Assembly: GCF_001305515.1 (NCBI RefSeq)
Contig: NZ_LJYW01000001.1
Coordinates: 2,159,387 to 2,223,386, forward strand
Source of the DNA: Prosthecodimorpha hirschii
GTDB lineage: Bacteria > Pseudomonadota > Alphaproteobacteria > Rhizobiales > Ancalomicrobiaceae
Length of the DNA: 64,000 nt
Reading direction: 5' to 3'
A program made the translations under genes and the position numbers. The notes beneath the pieces were generated by a model. The model was given only the letters and a program-made list of their open reading frames with translations. It had not been told where the DNA came from and did not search any database. Of this stretch, positions 36,870 to 46,700 are shown one piece after another (position 1 is the stretch's first letter; each line of letters opens with the position of its first letter).

Positions 36870-37172
36870 CCGGCCGATCGACGGCGCCCGCCAGGCGATC
36901 CAGGCCAGCGTGGCGAGATTGCCGAGCACGAACAGCGCGACCAGGAAGGCGAGCACGACCGGCGCACGCCGCTCGAAGGCCGCGACCAGCCCCGCCGTCA
37001 CCGCGAAGCCGAGATAGAGGTCGATCAGCGCGACCAGCCCCCAGGGGTCGGCCGCGACCGCCGCGAAGGAGGCGAAGAGGTCGGCACGACCGCTCGCCCA
37101 CACGATCACGCCGGCAAAGACGGCGGCGGCCACGAGGGCGGCGATACGGATCAGGGTCGCGGTCTGCGGCAT
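36834..37172 (-). CDS. Small membrane protein, unknown function
   Basis: 112 residues with three predicted membrane helices (AALVAAAVFAGVIVWA, LVALIDLYLGFAVTAGLVAA, VVLAFLVALFVLGNLATLAW). The DLYLGF segment in the second helix recalls DUF1475-type proteins, but this is uncertain. The start at 37172 (MPQTATLIRIA) removes a proline/arginine-rich stretch that does not look coding. The 3' end is duplicated immediately downstream. Confidence 0.65.
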   Translation of the reverse strand: MPQTATLIRIAALVAAAVFAGVIVWASGRADLFASFAAVAADPWGLVALIDLYLGFAVTAGLVAAFERRAPVVLAFLVALFVLGNLATLAWIAWRAPSIGRRLAASAAPPTQ

Positions 37173-37374
37173 CGGACAAGGTCTCCTTCGTCCGTCTACG
37201 CGCGGACCCGGCCGGCGGTTCAGGTCGGCGCCTGCCGGCGGCGGCCGGGCGTAATGCCGCCCGGAGCATTTCCCGACCGGATGGACGGATCCACTCGACA
37301 AGGAAATGCTCCGGATTCAATGGCTTGAGCCGGTCCTTTTCGGGCGGATCGTTTCGATCCGACCGGGACCGGCC

Positions 37375-37854
37375 CTAACGGCCGAGATAGTGCAGCGTCA
37401 CCTCGCGCCGGTGCGGCCGGGTCCGGTGCTCGAGGAGATAGATCGCCTGCCAGGTGCCCAGATCGGCCCGGCCGCCGACCACCGGCACGGCCAGCGACAC
37501 CCCGGTCAGCACCGCCTTGGCATGGGCCGGCATGTCGTCGGCACCCTCCATGGCGTGCCGATAGTCCCGATCCGCCGGCGCGAAGCGGTCGAGCAGGCCG
37601 AAAAGATCGGCCAGCACGTCCGGATCGGTGTTCTCCTGGATGGTCAGCGACGCGGAGGTGTGGCGCAGGAACAGCGTGACGAGACCGTCGGCCGCCCCGA
37701 TCGCGGCCAGCCATTCCGAAACCGCCGCCGTCAGATCGACCGCATCGCGTCCGCGGGTCGGCACGGCGAGCCGGGCGAGCGCCTGTCTCCCGACCGCCTC
37801 AGGACCGGCAAGATCGCTCCGGACGATGCCGTTCTGCCATGATGCTGCCCGCAT
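37375..37854 (-). CDS. YjbQ/UPF0047-family protein
   Basis: 159 residues matching the YjbQ family: LVTLFLRHTSASLTIQENTD with a conserved His, then DRDYRHAMEGADDMPAHAKA and GTWQAIYLLEHRT. Family members are described as secondary thiamine-phosphate synthase-like; the physiological role is unclear. The start at 37854 is uncertain by about 10 residues. It is divergent from the FHA genes. Confidence 0.88.
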   Translation of the reverse strand: MRAASWQNGIVRSDLAGPEAVGRQALARLAVPTRGRDAVDLTAAVSEWLAAIGAADGLVTLFLRHTSASLTIQENTDPDVLADLFGLLDRFAPADRDYRHAMEGADDMPAHAKAVLTGVSLAVPVVGGRADLGTWQAIYLLEHRTRPHRREVTLHYLGR

Positions 37855-38004
37855 CCTGCCCTTCTCCTCCGCATTCGGGCCTCGACGACCGCACCGGCCA
37901 CCCCAGCCGGTGCGCCGTCACCGATGAGGCGTCCGTCGCCATTGAATAGTGCCGCGCGCTCCGACAAGATACGGACGACTGCGAAGCCCAGGAGTTCTGG
38001 CCCC

Positions 38005-38508
38005 ATGCTCGATTGGATCGCGACGGCCGGCGTGCAACTGGCGGTCCTCGTCCTCATCGTCGTCGCGGTCGGCATCGGCATCGCCGCCACGGTGAAGCGG
38101 GAGCGCGAGGCGGCCGCCCTGGCGCGCGCCGCGGCCGGCGCCGTGCCGTCGGCGCCGCAGCCGATCATCACCAAGCAGGCGCCCCCGAAGGTCGCGCTCG
38201 CCGTGCTGGAATTCGAGGACGACCCGGGCGTGGTCGCCGTCGACCAGCCGCGCGTGACCATCGGGCGGCATTCCGACGACGACATCCGCGTCAAGGACGT
38301 GACCGTCTCGCGCCATCACGCCGTGCTGCAGATGAACGCGCAGGGCCTGTTCGAGATCCACAACCAGACCGCCGGGCGCTCGGAGCCCAACCCGCTGCTG
38401 GTCAACGGCGTCTATCGCGAGCATGCCGAACTGGCCGACGGCGACTTGGTCACCATCGGCGGCGTCACCTTCCGGTTCCGGCGCGAGGGGACCCGCACCG
38501 CGGCCTGA
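38005..38508 (+). CDS. Membrane-anchored FHA-domain protein
   Basis: 167 residues. An N-terminal helix (GVQLAVLVLIVVAVGIGIAA) anchors it, followed by a charged/Ala-rich linker and an FHA domain (about 70-160) with the phosphothreonine-binding core VTIGRHSDDDIRV and VSRHHAVLQ. AGGAG precedes the ATG at 38005. FHA domains read phosphothreonine, but no Ser/Thr kinase or phosphatase is encoded nearby. It is followed by a second FHA gene 67 bp on. Confidence 0.85.
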   Translation: MLDWIATAGVQLAVLVLIVVAVGIGIAATVKREREAAALARAAAGAVPSAPQPIITKQAPPKVALAVLEFEDDPGVVAVDQPRVTIGRHSDDDIRVKDVTVSRHHAVLQMNAQGLFEIHNQTAGRSEPNPLLVNGVYREHAELADGDLVTIGGVTFRFRREGTRTAA

Positions 38509-38575
38509 TCGAGCCTCCGGCCGGGCTTGACGGCCGGCCCCACAACGGCCGTACCGCACATTCGAGGACTTTGCC

Positions 38576-39019
38576 ATGTCCAGGTTCAACGACCCCGAAG
38601 AGGACCGCACCCGCGTCGTCGGCACGCGCCCCGGCGAGGAGGAGGCCCTGCGGCTCGAGGGCGATCTCGATACGGTCGAGACGCAGCTCGTCATGCGGCG
38701 CTCCAACAACCCGATGGCCCGCCTGGTGGTGATCGACGGCCACGGCCTCGGCAATGCCAAGCCGATCTATCCGGGCACCAATTCGATCGGCCGGGACCGC
38801 AAGAACCGGGTCGCGCTCGACTTCGGCGACGACACCATCTCGCGCATCGATCACGCCATCATCGTCTGCGACGACCGCAGCCTCAACTTCCGCATCTATG
38901 ACGGCGGCAAGCTGAACCCGATCCACGTCAACAGCGTCCTGGTTACCGGCGAGCGGGAACTGTCGATCGGCGACGTGATCGAACTCGGCTCGACCCTGCT
39001 CAGGCTCGAGGCCGTGTGA
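38576..39019 (+). CDS. Soluble FHA-domain protein
   Basis: 147 residues. An acidic N-terminal segment (NDPEEDRTRVVGTRPGEEE) includes Thr residues, followed by an FHA domain (about 48-147) with NSIGRDRKNRVALDFGDDTI and SRIDHAIIV. The conserved S-x2-H of FHA domains is kept (SRIDH). It probably interacts with the preceding membrane FHA protein or with the same partner. Its last 20 bp overlap the convergent antiporter gene. Confidence 0.85.
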   Translation: MSRFNDPEEDRTRVVGTRPGEEEALRLEGDLDTVETQLVMRRSNNPMARLVVIDGHGLGNAKPIYPGTNSIGRDRKNRVALDFGDDTISRIDHAIIVCDDRSLNFRIYDGGKLNPIHVNSVLVTGERELSIGDVIELGSTLLRLEAV

Positions 39020-40277
39020 CGACGGTGGCGCCGGCCCGGCGGCCGCCGAGCAGGCGCGCCCCGTAGAGCCGCTCCAGAAGATCGAACAGCGGCATGGTCA
39101 GCGCGGTGGAGACCAGCGCCACGATGACCAGCGCCGAATAGGTCGCCGGCCCGACCACGCCGCGCTCGTAGAAGACCGTCACGATCACGAGTTCCATCAG
39201 CCCCTTGGTCTGCAGCAGCACGCCAAGCCCGGCCCCCATGGCCCAGCTCTCGCCGGCCAGCCGCGCCGCCAGCATCGTGGCGGCGAGCTTGGCCAGAACG
39301 CAGACCGCCAGCGCGACCACGAAGATCGTCCAGATCGCCGGATCGGCGAGGCTGAACGAGGTCTTCAGGCCGGTCGCCAGGAAGAAGAACGGCATCAGGA
39401 TCAGGGCGGTCGGCGCGTCGAGCTTGTCGGCGGCCAACTGGCGCACGCGCTCGGGCAGGAACAGCCCGGCCACGAAGGCGCCGACGACATTGTGCAGGCC
39501 GAACAGCAGGGTCAGCGAAGACGCGGCGAAGATCACGATCGCGACCGCGCTCATCACCACCCGCTCGGGTGCCTGACGCGCCATCATGGCCAGGATCAGC
39601 GGCCCGGCGACGAAGCGCACGCCGAGACAGGCGAGAAGGCCGCTGCCGAGCGCGAGGACGCCCTCGCGCAGGAGGCCGCCCTCGCCGGCGGCGAACGGCA
39701 GCAGCACCGCCATGCCGGCCCATAGGATCGCGTCGCCGATACCGGCCGCCGCCAGCGCCACCGCGCCGACCCGGACCTGCAGGATGTCGAGTTCGCGCAG
39801 CAGGACGGCCAGCACCGGCAGGGCCGGGACCGCATTGCACAGCCCGAAGGCGATCGCGAACAAGGCCGGCCCCTGGTCGCCCGCCATCAAGGGAAAGCGG
39901 CCGGCCAGCGCCCATCCGGCCGCGGCGCCGATGCCCCATGTGGCGAGCAGTCCGCCGGCCCCGACTGCGAAGATGGTCCGGGCGGCCGGTGCGATCAGGT
40001 CGTGATCGGCCTCGGTGCCGGCCTTGAAGGCGAACAGGGTGACGGCGAGCGTGGCGATGGCGTTGACGCCGCCGAGCAGGTCCTTCGAGAACAGGAAGGC
40101 GAAGACATCCGGCGCCGCCACGCCGAGGACGGAGGGGCCGAGCAGAACCCCGGTCAGGATCTGGACGACGACCAGCGGCAGGAACCGGCGCAGCCCCAAA
40201 ACCCACCAGAACAGGAAGGGCACGACCAAGACGGCGGTCGCCTGGAGCAGCAGAATGGACGCGGTGGTGTGATGCAT
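39000..40277 (-). CDS. Kef-type cation:proton antiporter (CPA2)
   Basis: 425 residues with about 12-13 membrane helices and no C-terminal TrkA-N domain, so shorter than KefB/C. Typical parts are ILTGVLLGPSVLG, LLFGLHNVVGAFVAGLFLPE and LLQTKGLMELVIVTVFYERG. It probably exchanges K+ or Na+ for protons in the inner membrane. The start at 40277 (MHHTTASILLLQ) places the first helix correctly. It is convergent with the FHA pair and overlaps it by 20 bp. Confidence 0.87.
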   Translation of the reverse strand: MHHTTASILLLQATAVLVVPFLFWWVLGLRRFLPLVVVQILTGVLLGPSVLGVAAPDVFAFLFSKDLLGGVNAIATLAVTLFAFKAGTEADHDLIAPAARTIFAVGAGGLLATWGIGAAAGWALAGRFPLMAGDQGPALFAIAFGLCNAVPALPVLAVLLRELDILQVRVGAVALAAAGIGDAILWAGMAVLLPFAAGEGGLLREGVLALGSGLLACLGVRFVAGPLILAMMARQAPERVVMSAVAIVIFAASSLTLLFGLHNVVGAFVAGLFLPERVRQLAADKLDAPTALILMPFFFLATGLKTSFSLADPAIWTIFVVALAVCVLAKLAATMLAARLAGESWAMGAGLGVLLQTKGLMELVIVTVFYERGVVGPATYSALVIVALVSTALTMPLFDLLERLYGARLLGGRRAGATVVTRPRA

Positions 40278-40406
40278 CGGGACCCTCGCTCGGCGCGAAC
40301 CTTCCATGGGTGCGGCGCAGGGTCAACGAAGGGCGCCCTTCCGGGCGGGCGGCCGGGCGGATAGTGTCGGCGCTCCCGATCGATCCCCTGGAGCCGCGAC
40401 GCGCCG

Positions 40407-41369
40407 ATGACCGGACTGCCCGATCCCGCCCTCTTCCGTCCCGACGCCATCCCGGAGGAGACCCGCCGGCTCAATGCCGAGATCACGGCGAAGATCGAGG
40501 CCCTGCCGGATGTCTGGAGTTTCCCGGCCCATGTGGTGCGCGACCGGCGCGCCCGCGGCCTCGGGCCCTTTCCGCCGGCGCCGAAATCGGCGCGCGCCGA
40601 GACGTTCGACATCGACGGCCCGCGCGGGCCGATCACGCTGCGCGCGATCGCGCCGGCGGAGGGTCCGACCCGCGGCGTCTATCTGCATATCCACGGCGGC
40701 GGCTGGACCCTCGGTGCCGCCGACCAGCAGGACCCGCGGCTGGAACGGATCGCCGATGCGACCGGGCTGACCGCGGTATCGGTCGACTACCGGCTCGCGC
40801 CCGAGCATCCCTATCCGGCCGGCCCGGACGATTGCGAGGCGGCTGCGCTCTGGCTGCTCGGCGAGGGCCGGACGCGGTTCGAGACCGGGCGGCTGGCGAT
40901 CGGCGGCGAATCGGCCGGCGCGCATCTCGCCGTCGTGACCCTGTTGCGCCTGCGCGACCGGCACGGTCTGACCCCGTTCCACGCGGCCAATCTGGTCGCG
41001 GGCTGCTTCGATCTGGCGCTGACGCCGAGCGCGCGCCGCTTCGGGCTCGAGAAGCTGGTCCTGTCGACCCGCGACATCACCATGTTCGTCCGCCATTTCC
41101 TGCTGCGCGGCGGCGATCCGGCCGATCCGGACATCTCGCCGCTGCAGGCCGACCTTGCCGGCCTGCCGCCCGCGCTGTTCTCGGTCGGCACCCGCGATGC
41201 GCTGCTCGACGACAGCCTGTTCATGGCGGCACGCTGGAGCGCGGCCGGCAACGCAGCGGAACTTGCCGTCTATCCGGGCGGCTGCCACGTCTTCCAGGCC
41301 TTTCCGTCCGGCCAGACCGAACAGAGCCTGGCGCGGATGGACCGGTTCCTCGCGCAGCACAGCCGATGA
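40407..41369 (+). CDS. Alpha/beta hydrolase of the HSL (hormone-sensitive lipase) family
   Basis: 320 residues. The oxyanion motif [12 protein letters not shown], the nucleophile S169 in [11 protein letters not shown], and the acid and histidine in GTRDALLDD and GGCHVFQAF are in the right order. These enzymes hydrolyse short-chain esters; the natural substrate is unknown. It is alone, between the antiporter and an IalB-like gene. Confidence 0.9.
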   Translation: MTGLPDPALFRPDAIPEETRRLNAEITAKIEALPDVWSFPAHVVRDRRARGLGPFPPAPKSARAETFDIDGPRGPITLRAIAPAEGPTRGVYLHIHGGGWTLGAADQQDPRLERIADATGLTAVSVDYRLAPEHPYPAGPDDCEAAALWLLGEGRTRFETGRLAIGGESAGAHLAVVTLLRLRDRHGLTPFHAANLVAGCFDLALTPSARRFGLEKLVLSTRDITMFVRHFLLRGGDPADPDISPLQADLAGLPPALFSVGTRDALLDDSLFMAARWSAAGNAAELAVYPGGCHVFQAFPSGQTEQSLARMDRFLAQHSR

Positions 41370-41535
41370 ACGTGACACGCCCGCATCGCCGGGAGACAAA
41401 GCCGCATGGCGGAGCGGCCCGGCCGCTTTCTCGCCGCAATGGATGGTCAGGAAGCGGTGGGTTACGAATGCCGTACCCCATTGAACCAATCCGTCCGGAT
41501 GGGCTATGACGGGCACCGATCAGCCCCGGGGGTCG

Positions 41536-42195
41536 ATGAGAACCATGATGAATGTCCTGAAAAGCGTCGTGAAGCAGGTGGTCGTCACGACGATGACTGC
41601 GGTCATGACGCTCCTCGGTATGGCCGTCGGCTCGGCCGTGGCACAGGGTGCCAAGAGCGGCGACGGAATCGTGACCGACGGCTGGATCAAGATCTGCCGG
41701 ACGGACGAGAAGGCCAAGAAGGAGCTGTGCCAGACCGGATACGATCTGCGCACCACCAGCGGCCAGTTCCTGGCCTCCTTCTCGCTGATGGAAATGACCG
41801 GCGAGGCGCGCAAGATCGTCCGCCTGATCGTTCCGACCGGTCTTCTGCTGCAGCCGGGCCTCAAGGTCCAGGTCGACGACGGCAAGGCCGAAGAAGGCAA
41901 GTTCGGCTGGTGTGCCCCCGACGGCTGCGTCGTGCAGCTGGTGGCGAGCGACCCGTTCGTGGCGGCGCTCAAGAAGGGCAATGCCATCGTGGTCAACGCG
42001 CAGGGCCAGGCCGCCAATGCGGTTGCCTTCAACTTCCCGCTGGCGACCTACAAGTCGGCCAACGAGGGCAAGCCGATCGACCAGGAAACCTTCAAGAAGC
42101 GCCAGGAGGCGATCGCCGCCGAGGTGAATGCCAAGCGGCAGTCGATCGAGGATCAGCTGCGCGCCGCCCAGCGCAAGGCGCAGCAGCAGCAGTGA
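41536..42195 (+). CDS. Invasion-associated locus B (IalB) family exported protein
   Basis: 219 residues: hydrophobic N-terminal signal (VVVTTMTAVMTLLGMAVGSA, cleavage near AVAQG), then the IalB fold with DGWIKICRTDEKAKKELCQT, LLLQPGLKVQVDDGK and GWCAPDGCVVQL, holding paired cysteines likely in disulfides. The tail is a charged helix ending in QQQQ. IalB homologues are periplasmic in many alphaproteobacteria, not only pathogens; the role is unknown. The ATG at 41536 follows GGGGG. A terminator stands downstream. Confidence 0.87.
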   Translation: MRTMMNVLKSVVKQVVVTTMTAVMTLLGMAVGSAVAQGAKSGDGIVTDGWIKICRTDEKAKKELCQTGYDLRTTSGQFLASFSLMEMTGEARKIVRLIVPTGLLLQPGLKVQVDDGKAEEGKFGWCAPDGCVVQLVASDPFVAALKKGNAIVVNAQGQAANAVAFNFPLATYKSANEGKPIDQETFKKRQEAIAAEVNAKRQSIEDQLRAAQRKAQQQQ

Positions 42196-42246
42196 GCCGG
42201 CGCGCCCGTTCCGGGCGCGATACCACCGGTCTTGGCGCCAATCCGG

Positions 42247-42275
42247 CGGGCCCCTCCTGGGGCCCGTTTGCGTTT
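42247..42275 (+). terminator. Intrinsic terminator after the IalB gene
   Basis: An 8-bp perfect stem (CGGGCCCC / GGGGCCCG, loop TCCT) followed by TTTGCGTTT, 51 bp after the stop codon. Confidence 0.75.
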
Positions 42276-42465
42276 GTGAGCACGCCTTCGTTTCCGGGCA
42301 CGCCGTCGTGTTCGGCACGCAGTGGTGTCCGGGCCAGGAATCGTTTCCGGGCACGCCTCCGTCTGGGACAGAAGGACCGAGCCGCATCGCTTCGGCGGCT
42401 ATCGCCGTCCGGAAGCCGAGACGGTGCCGGAAGCAGAGACCGCGTCGAAATCGGAGACCGTGCAC
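42268..42465. repeat. Two degenerate 18-bp repeat groups
   Basis: The first group (42268-42362) has about five imperfect units best read on the minus strand as GCGTGCCCGGAAACGAAG-like; TCGTTTCCGGGCACGCC occurs exactly at 42288 and 42341. The second (42412-42465) has three consecutive 18-mers starting GAAGCCGAGAC, GAAGCAGAGAC and AAATCGGAGAC. They lie in the 690-bp gap 42196-42885, where I find no gene that I can support. Confidence 0.65.
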
Positions 42466-42885
42466 CCGGCGGCCCGCCGGCCTCCGCGAGAGGCCGCGTT
42501 GCCGGTGGCGGGCTCCGTCGCCCGTGGGATCCCCCCTGTCGCGGCCATCGGGAGCGCACCGGGCCTGGACGGATCGCATCCCTGCGGAAAGATGGCTTGG
42601 ATTGGCGCCGCCGGTTCACCCTTCGGCGGCGAACGGACCTGCTCGCGCATGAGCGCGCTACGCCGACCCCGCGGGCGCCGTCGGCTTCGTTCGCGCCTGC
42701 CCGGCAAGGCCGCCAAGCGCGGCGCCGGGGATTCCACCCGCAGTGCCGCGGCGCGCGGACCGCATCGCCCCGTTTCGATGCCGTTCCGTCGTCGCCACAG
42801 CCATACGGATCGTGCCGATCCGCTTCTGCCGGTGCCGTCCGATCGATTATGGGGCCGACCCGACAGGCCGACCCGATCGGATCGG

Positions 42886-43353
42886 TCAGTTCCGGGTCTT
42901 CTCGCGCGTCTTGATCATGTCGGCGACCTGGCCGACCGTCGTCTTCAGTTCGTCAAGCGCCAGCTCGCAATCCCGCTTCTGGGCCTCGAGCACGCCGATC
43001 TGTTCGTTGAACTTCTTCAGGGCGACACGCAATTGCGTGAGCTGATTGTCCTTCAGGTCGTAGAGATCGAGCACTTCCTTGATCTCGGTCAGAGAGAACC
43101 CGACCCGCTTGCCCATCAGGACAAGTTTCAGCCTGGCCCGATCCCGCCGATTGTAGATTCGATTGAGCCCCTCGCGCCGCGGGTTCAGCAGCCCCTTGTC
43201 CTCGTAGAAGCGCAAGGTGCGCAAGGTCACATCGAATTCACGCGCCAGATCGCCAATCGTAAACCAAGCCTGCCGCGCTTCAACGGAACCGCCCGGCAGA
43301 CGCTCCACATCATCGGACCCCGACTTTTCAGCCGTCCGTGCATTCGTACCCAT
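42886..43353 (-). CDS. MerR-family transcriptional regulator
   Basis: 155 residues. The winged HTH (about 31-97: FTIGDLAREFDVTLRTLRFY, GLNRIYNRRDRARLKLVLMG) is followed by a coiled-coil dimerisation helix (LTQLRVALKKFNEQIGVLEA). There is no cysteine-rich metal site at the C-terminus, so a metal sensor is unlikely. Related alphaproteobacterial regulators control branched-chain or fatty acyl-CoA catabolism; this is family-level inference. A perfect palindrome stands in its promoter. Confidence 0.87.
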   Translation of the reverse strand: MGTNARTAEKSGSDDVERLPGGSVEARQAWFTIGDLAREFDVTLRTLRFYEDKGLLNPRREGLNRIYNRRDRARLKLVLMGKRVGFSLTEIKEVLDLYDLKDNQLTQLRVALKKFNEQIGVLEAQKRDCELALDELKTTVGQVADMIKTREKTRN

Positions 43354-43444
43354 GGGAACAGCTCCTATCTCGAAAGAGAATCGAGAGAAGTTCCCCCACC
43401 CCGGACCATCATTATTTTTTATATCAGATCAGGTGATATTATGT

Positions 43445-43458
43445 ACCTCACGTGAGGT
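43445..43458 (-). promoter_or_regulatory. Perfect palindrome in the MerR-gene promoter
   Basis: ACCTCACGTGAGGT, 92 bp upstream of the MerR-gene ATG. On the minus strand TTGACC overlaps its start and an AT-rich TATCAC/TATAAA stretch follows, as expected for a MerR-type operator between -35 and -10. It is probably an autoregulatory site. The rest of 43354-43772 holds the podJ upstream region with no clear signal. Confidence 0.65.
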
Positions 43459-43772
43459 CAAGAGTGGCGGGATCGATCGGCGCCGGTTTTGGTGCATCGC
43501 CGCCATCCCGTCCGGGCATTGCTGACCGGTTCCTGTCGGACCCGCCGCGACCGTTTTCGGCTCCGCGACAGGACATCCGCAGCCGCGCGGCACGCCATTC
43601 CGGGTCGCAGTCGAAGTGGCGAATCATTAACGGAGGTTTCCCAACTGTTCATGGGTCCTGCGGGGGTTAACCCGTTGTTTACCATGACAGCCTGAATCTG
43701 CTTCCGGTGACGGCGGCGGGCGCCGAATCGCCCGATCGGAATTTCGGCGCCCCGCCCTCGATGAGGTCGCAC

Positions 43773-46700
43773 ATGACGTGGAGTGTCCGCGGGATCGACG
43801 ACGAGGCCAGGGAACGTGCGCTCGGTGAAGCCCGGCGCGCGGGGTTGTCGGTTGGCGAATGGCTGAATTCGGTCATTCTGGACCGGCGTCAGGATCCGTC
43901 GACGGCCGTGCCGGCCGGAGGGACCGGATCGGCGGCCCCTGCCAGTCCGATGGCGCTCGAAGTCGAACGGAAACTCGCCGAACTGACCGAGCGGCTGCAG
44001 CGGCTGAGTGCCACGCCGCCTGCCGGACCCCGCACGACGGCCCCGTCCGCAGCCATCGCCGCGCCCGTGCTCCCGGTCCAGGCCGCCCCGAGCCCGATGC
44101 CGGCCGCCGCGCAGGCCGCGGTGCCGGCCGCCGCAGCGGGACGGGCGATGGACGATCCCGAAGCGATCGCCCGCGCCCTCGCCAGACTGATCGGCACCCC
44201 GAGACCCGAGGAACCGGCACGGACGGCCGCCGGCCGCCCGGCCGAGATGCCCTATGTCACCCCCGATCCGGTCGCGCACCCGCCCGCGCGCGCCGAAAGC
44301 GCGCCGTCCGGCGGACGCGGCAGCCCGGAGGGCGGCGACCGCACGACCGGGCTGTTGAAGACCCTCGAAAGCCTCGACGCGCGCCTGCGCAATCTCCGCG
44401 CCGCCGCATCGTCGCCGGAGACGGCCACGCAACGCGGCGGCGAGGCGACGACCGCGTCGTCGATGGCCACGTTGTCGGCGACCGCGGCGCCCCCGGCCGG
44501 ACGCCCCGAATCCCGGATCCCGGCCGGCGCCCCCGCCACGCTGGAGCCGGCCGCCCGACCCGTTCCGACCGCCCGGACGGAAACGTCCGTCCGCCCCACC
44601 ATGGCCGCTCCGGCCGAGCCCGGAGCGCTCCTGTCGGGCCGGCTCGACCTCCTTCAAAGCGCGATCGCGGAGATCACGGCGCGCCGCCAGGCCCTTGCCG
44701 CCGAAACCGGTTCCGGCGCCATGGAGCGGCCCGGACCGCAGTCGATCGCCGTTTCGGCCGCCCCGCCGATCGCCTCCGCCGCGCCGCGCCTCCCCGAACA
44801 GAGCGCGCCAGCACCGCGGACCCAGGCGCCGCTGCCGCACGTGCCGCTGCCGCAGGCGCCGCAGGTCCAGGCCCCCCTGGGCGCGGCGATCCCGCCGATG
44901 CCGTCTGCGGCCATCCCCAGCATGGCCGAGATCGAACGGCATTTCCGCGCCCTGGCCGAACGGATCGACGGATTGGCCGCCCGGCAGGATCCGGTCGGGC
45001 CGACCGACCTCCTCGACGAGATCCGCGCCTTCCGGGCCGACATGGAACGCCACGGCCGCCATCCGACGGCCGCCGACCTGAGCCTGGTCGAGACGATCGT
45101 CGGTCGCGTCGACGCGTTGGCGGCCACGCGGATCGAGCCGAGCCTGCTCGATCCCCTGGTGCTGGAGATCGCGCGGCTGCGCGACGCCATCGCGCAGGCC
45201 GATCCGCAGCCCGGCTTCGCCCGCCTGGAAGCGGGGCTCGGCCATGTCGTCGCGCGCGTCGACGATCTCGGCCGCCACGGCGTCGAGCGGGACGCGGCCG
45301 ACCGCGCCATCCTGAGCGCCATCGCGACGGAACTCGGCGCCCTGCGCAGCCGGCTCGAAGACCTGCCGGATGCCGGCGAGGTCGCCGGGCTGCGTGCGCT
45401 GGTCGCCAGCGTCGCCGGTCAGGTCGAGACCTTCGGGGCCGACGCCGCCGAGGCGCGCCGCCTCGCCGCCGGTCTCGAGGAGATCCGGCAGGCACTCGGC
45501 GCCTTCGATGCCGGCGGCCTGGTCCGCCTGTTCGACCAGCGGCTGACCGAGATCACCGAGAAGATCGCGGCCCTGGAGAGCCGGCCCGGACCGGGCATCG
45601 CCCCGGATCGGCTGGAAGCGCTGATCGACGAGTTGCGGGCGATCCGGGCGGGTAGCGGCACCGCGGAGGCCCTGCAGGCGATCGAGGATCAGACCTTCGA
45701 GGTGACCCGCCGGCTTGCCGCCATCGAGGCCGCCGCGCGGCGCGACGACAATGCCGTGATCACGGCCCGCATCGCCTCTCTGGCCGAGCAGCTCGACCGG
45801 CTGGGCGAAAGAACCCCGGACGCGAGCCAGGTCGCGGCCATCCAGACCGCGATCGCCGACCTGGTCGAACGGCTCGACCGGGCCGAGGCGCCCCGCTCCG
45901 GCGCCACGCCCCAATTCGGGGCGATCGAGGCGCTGCTGCATCGCATCGACGAGCAGATGGCCGGCCTCAGGCCGTCGCACCATCTCGACATGATGGAAGC
46001 CTTCGAGGCGCGCGTCACGTCCCTCGTCGACAAGCTCGACCGGCTCGAACTGCGCCCGTTCGCGGGCCTCGATCCGAGCGCGCTCGCCCGCGAGATCGCC
46101 GCGCTGCGCACCGAGATCGCCCGTTCGGTGGCGCAGCCTCCCTCCGCCGCGATCGAGGCGCGCCTCAACGAGCTCGGCGACCGGATCGATCGGGCACGCA
46201 TCACCGTCGACGAGCGGGCGATGGTTCTGATCGAGGAGCAGCTCGGGCGCCTCAATCGGCAGATCGAGGAGAGCGAGAGCCGCAATTCCGGGCTTGGCGC
46301 CATCGAGGAAACCCTGACGCGCATCCAGATGATCCTGTCGGAACAACAGGATCTGACCGTGGAGGCAGCCCGTCAGGTGGCGCGCGAGGCGCTGTCCGAG
46401 ATCGCCGGAGTGACCGAGGATCGCGGAACCCTGGCCGCCGTCGAGGCGCTGCGGGCCGAGATGGCCGCCCTTCAGAACGGCATGCGCGAGCATGAGGCCG
46501 CCGCGGCGACCACGCTCCGCTCGGTCCACGACGCCCTGGCGGCGGTGATCCAGCGGCTCGGCGCCGTCGAGGGCCGGGCCGCGTCGCCGCCGGCCGCCGA
46601 ACTGCTGGCGAGCCTGCAGACCGGCCTTTTGCGCGCCGAACAGAGCCGCGCGGCCACGGAGGATGCCCGTCCGCTGGCCGTCGGATCCGGCAAGCCCGGC

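Noticed and set aside
42322-43455. A 377-codon plus-strand frame with EAETVPEAETASKSETV-like repeats
   Set aside because: It runs antisense over the well-supported MerR gene and has no fold, signal or homologue that I recognise. The repeats are recorded as DNA repeats.
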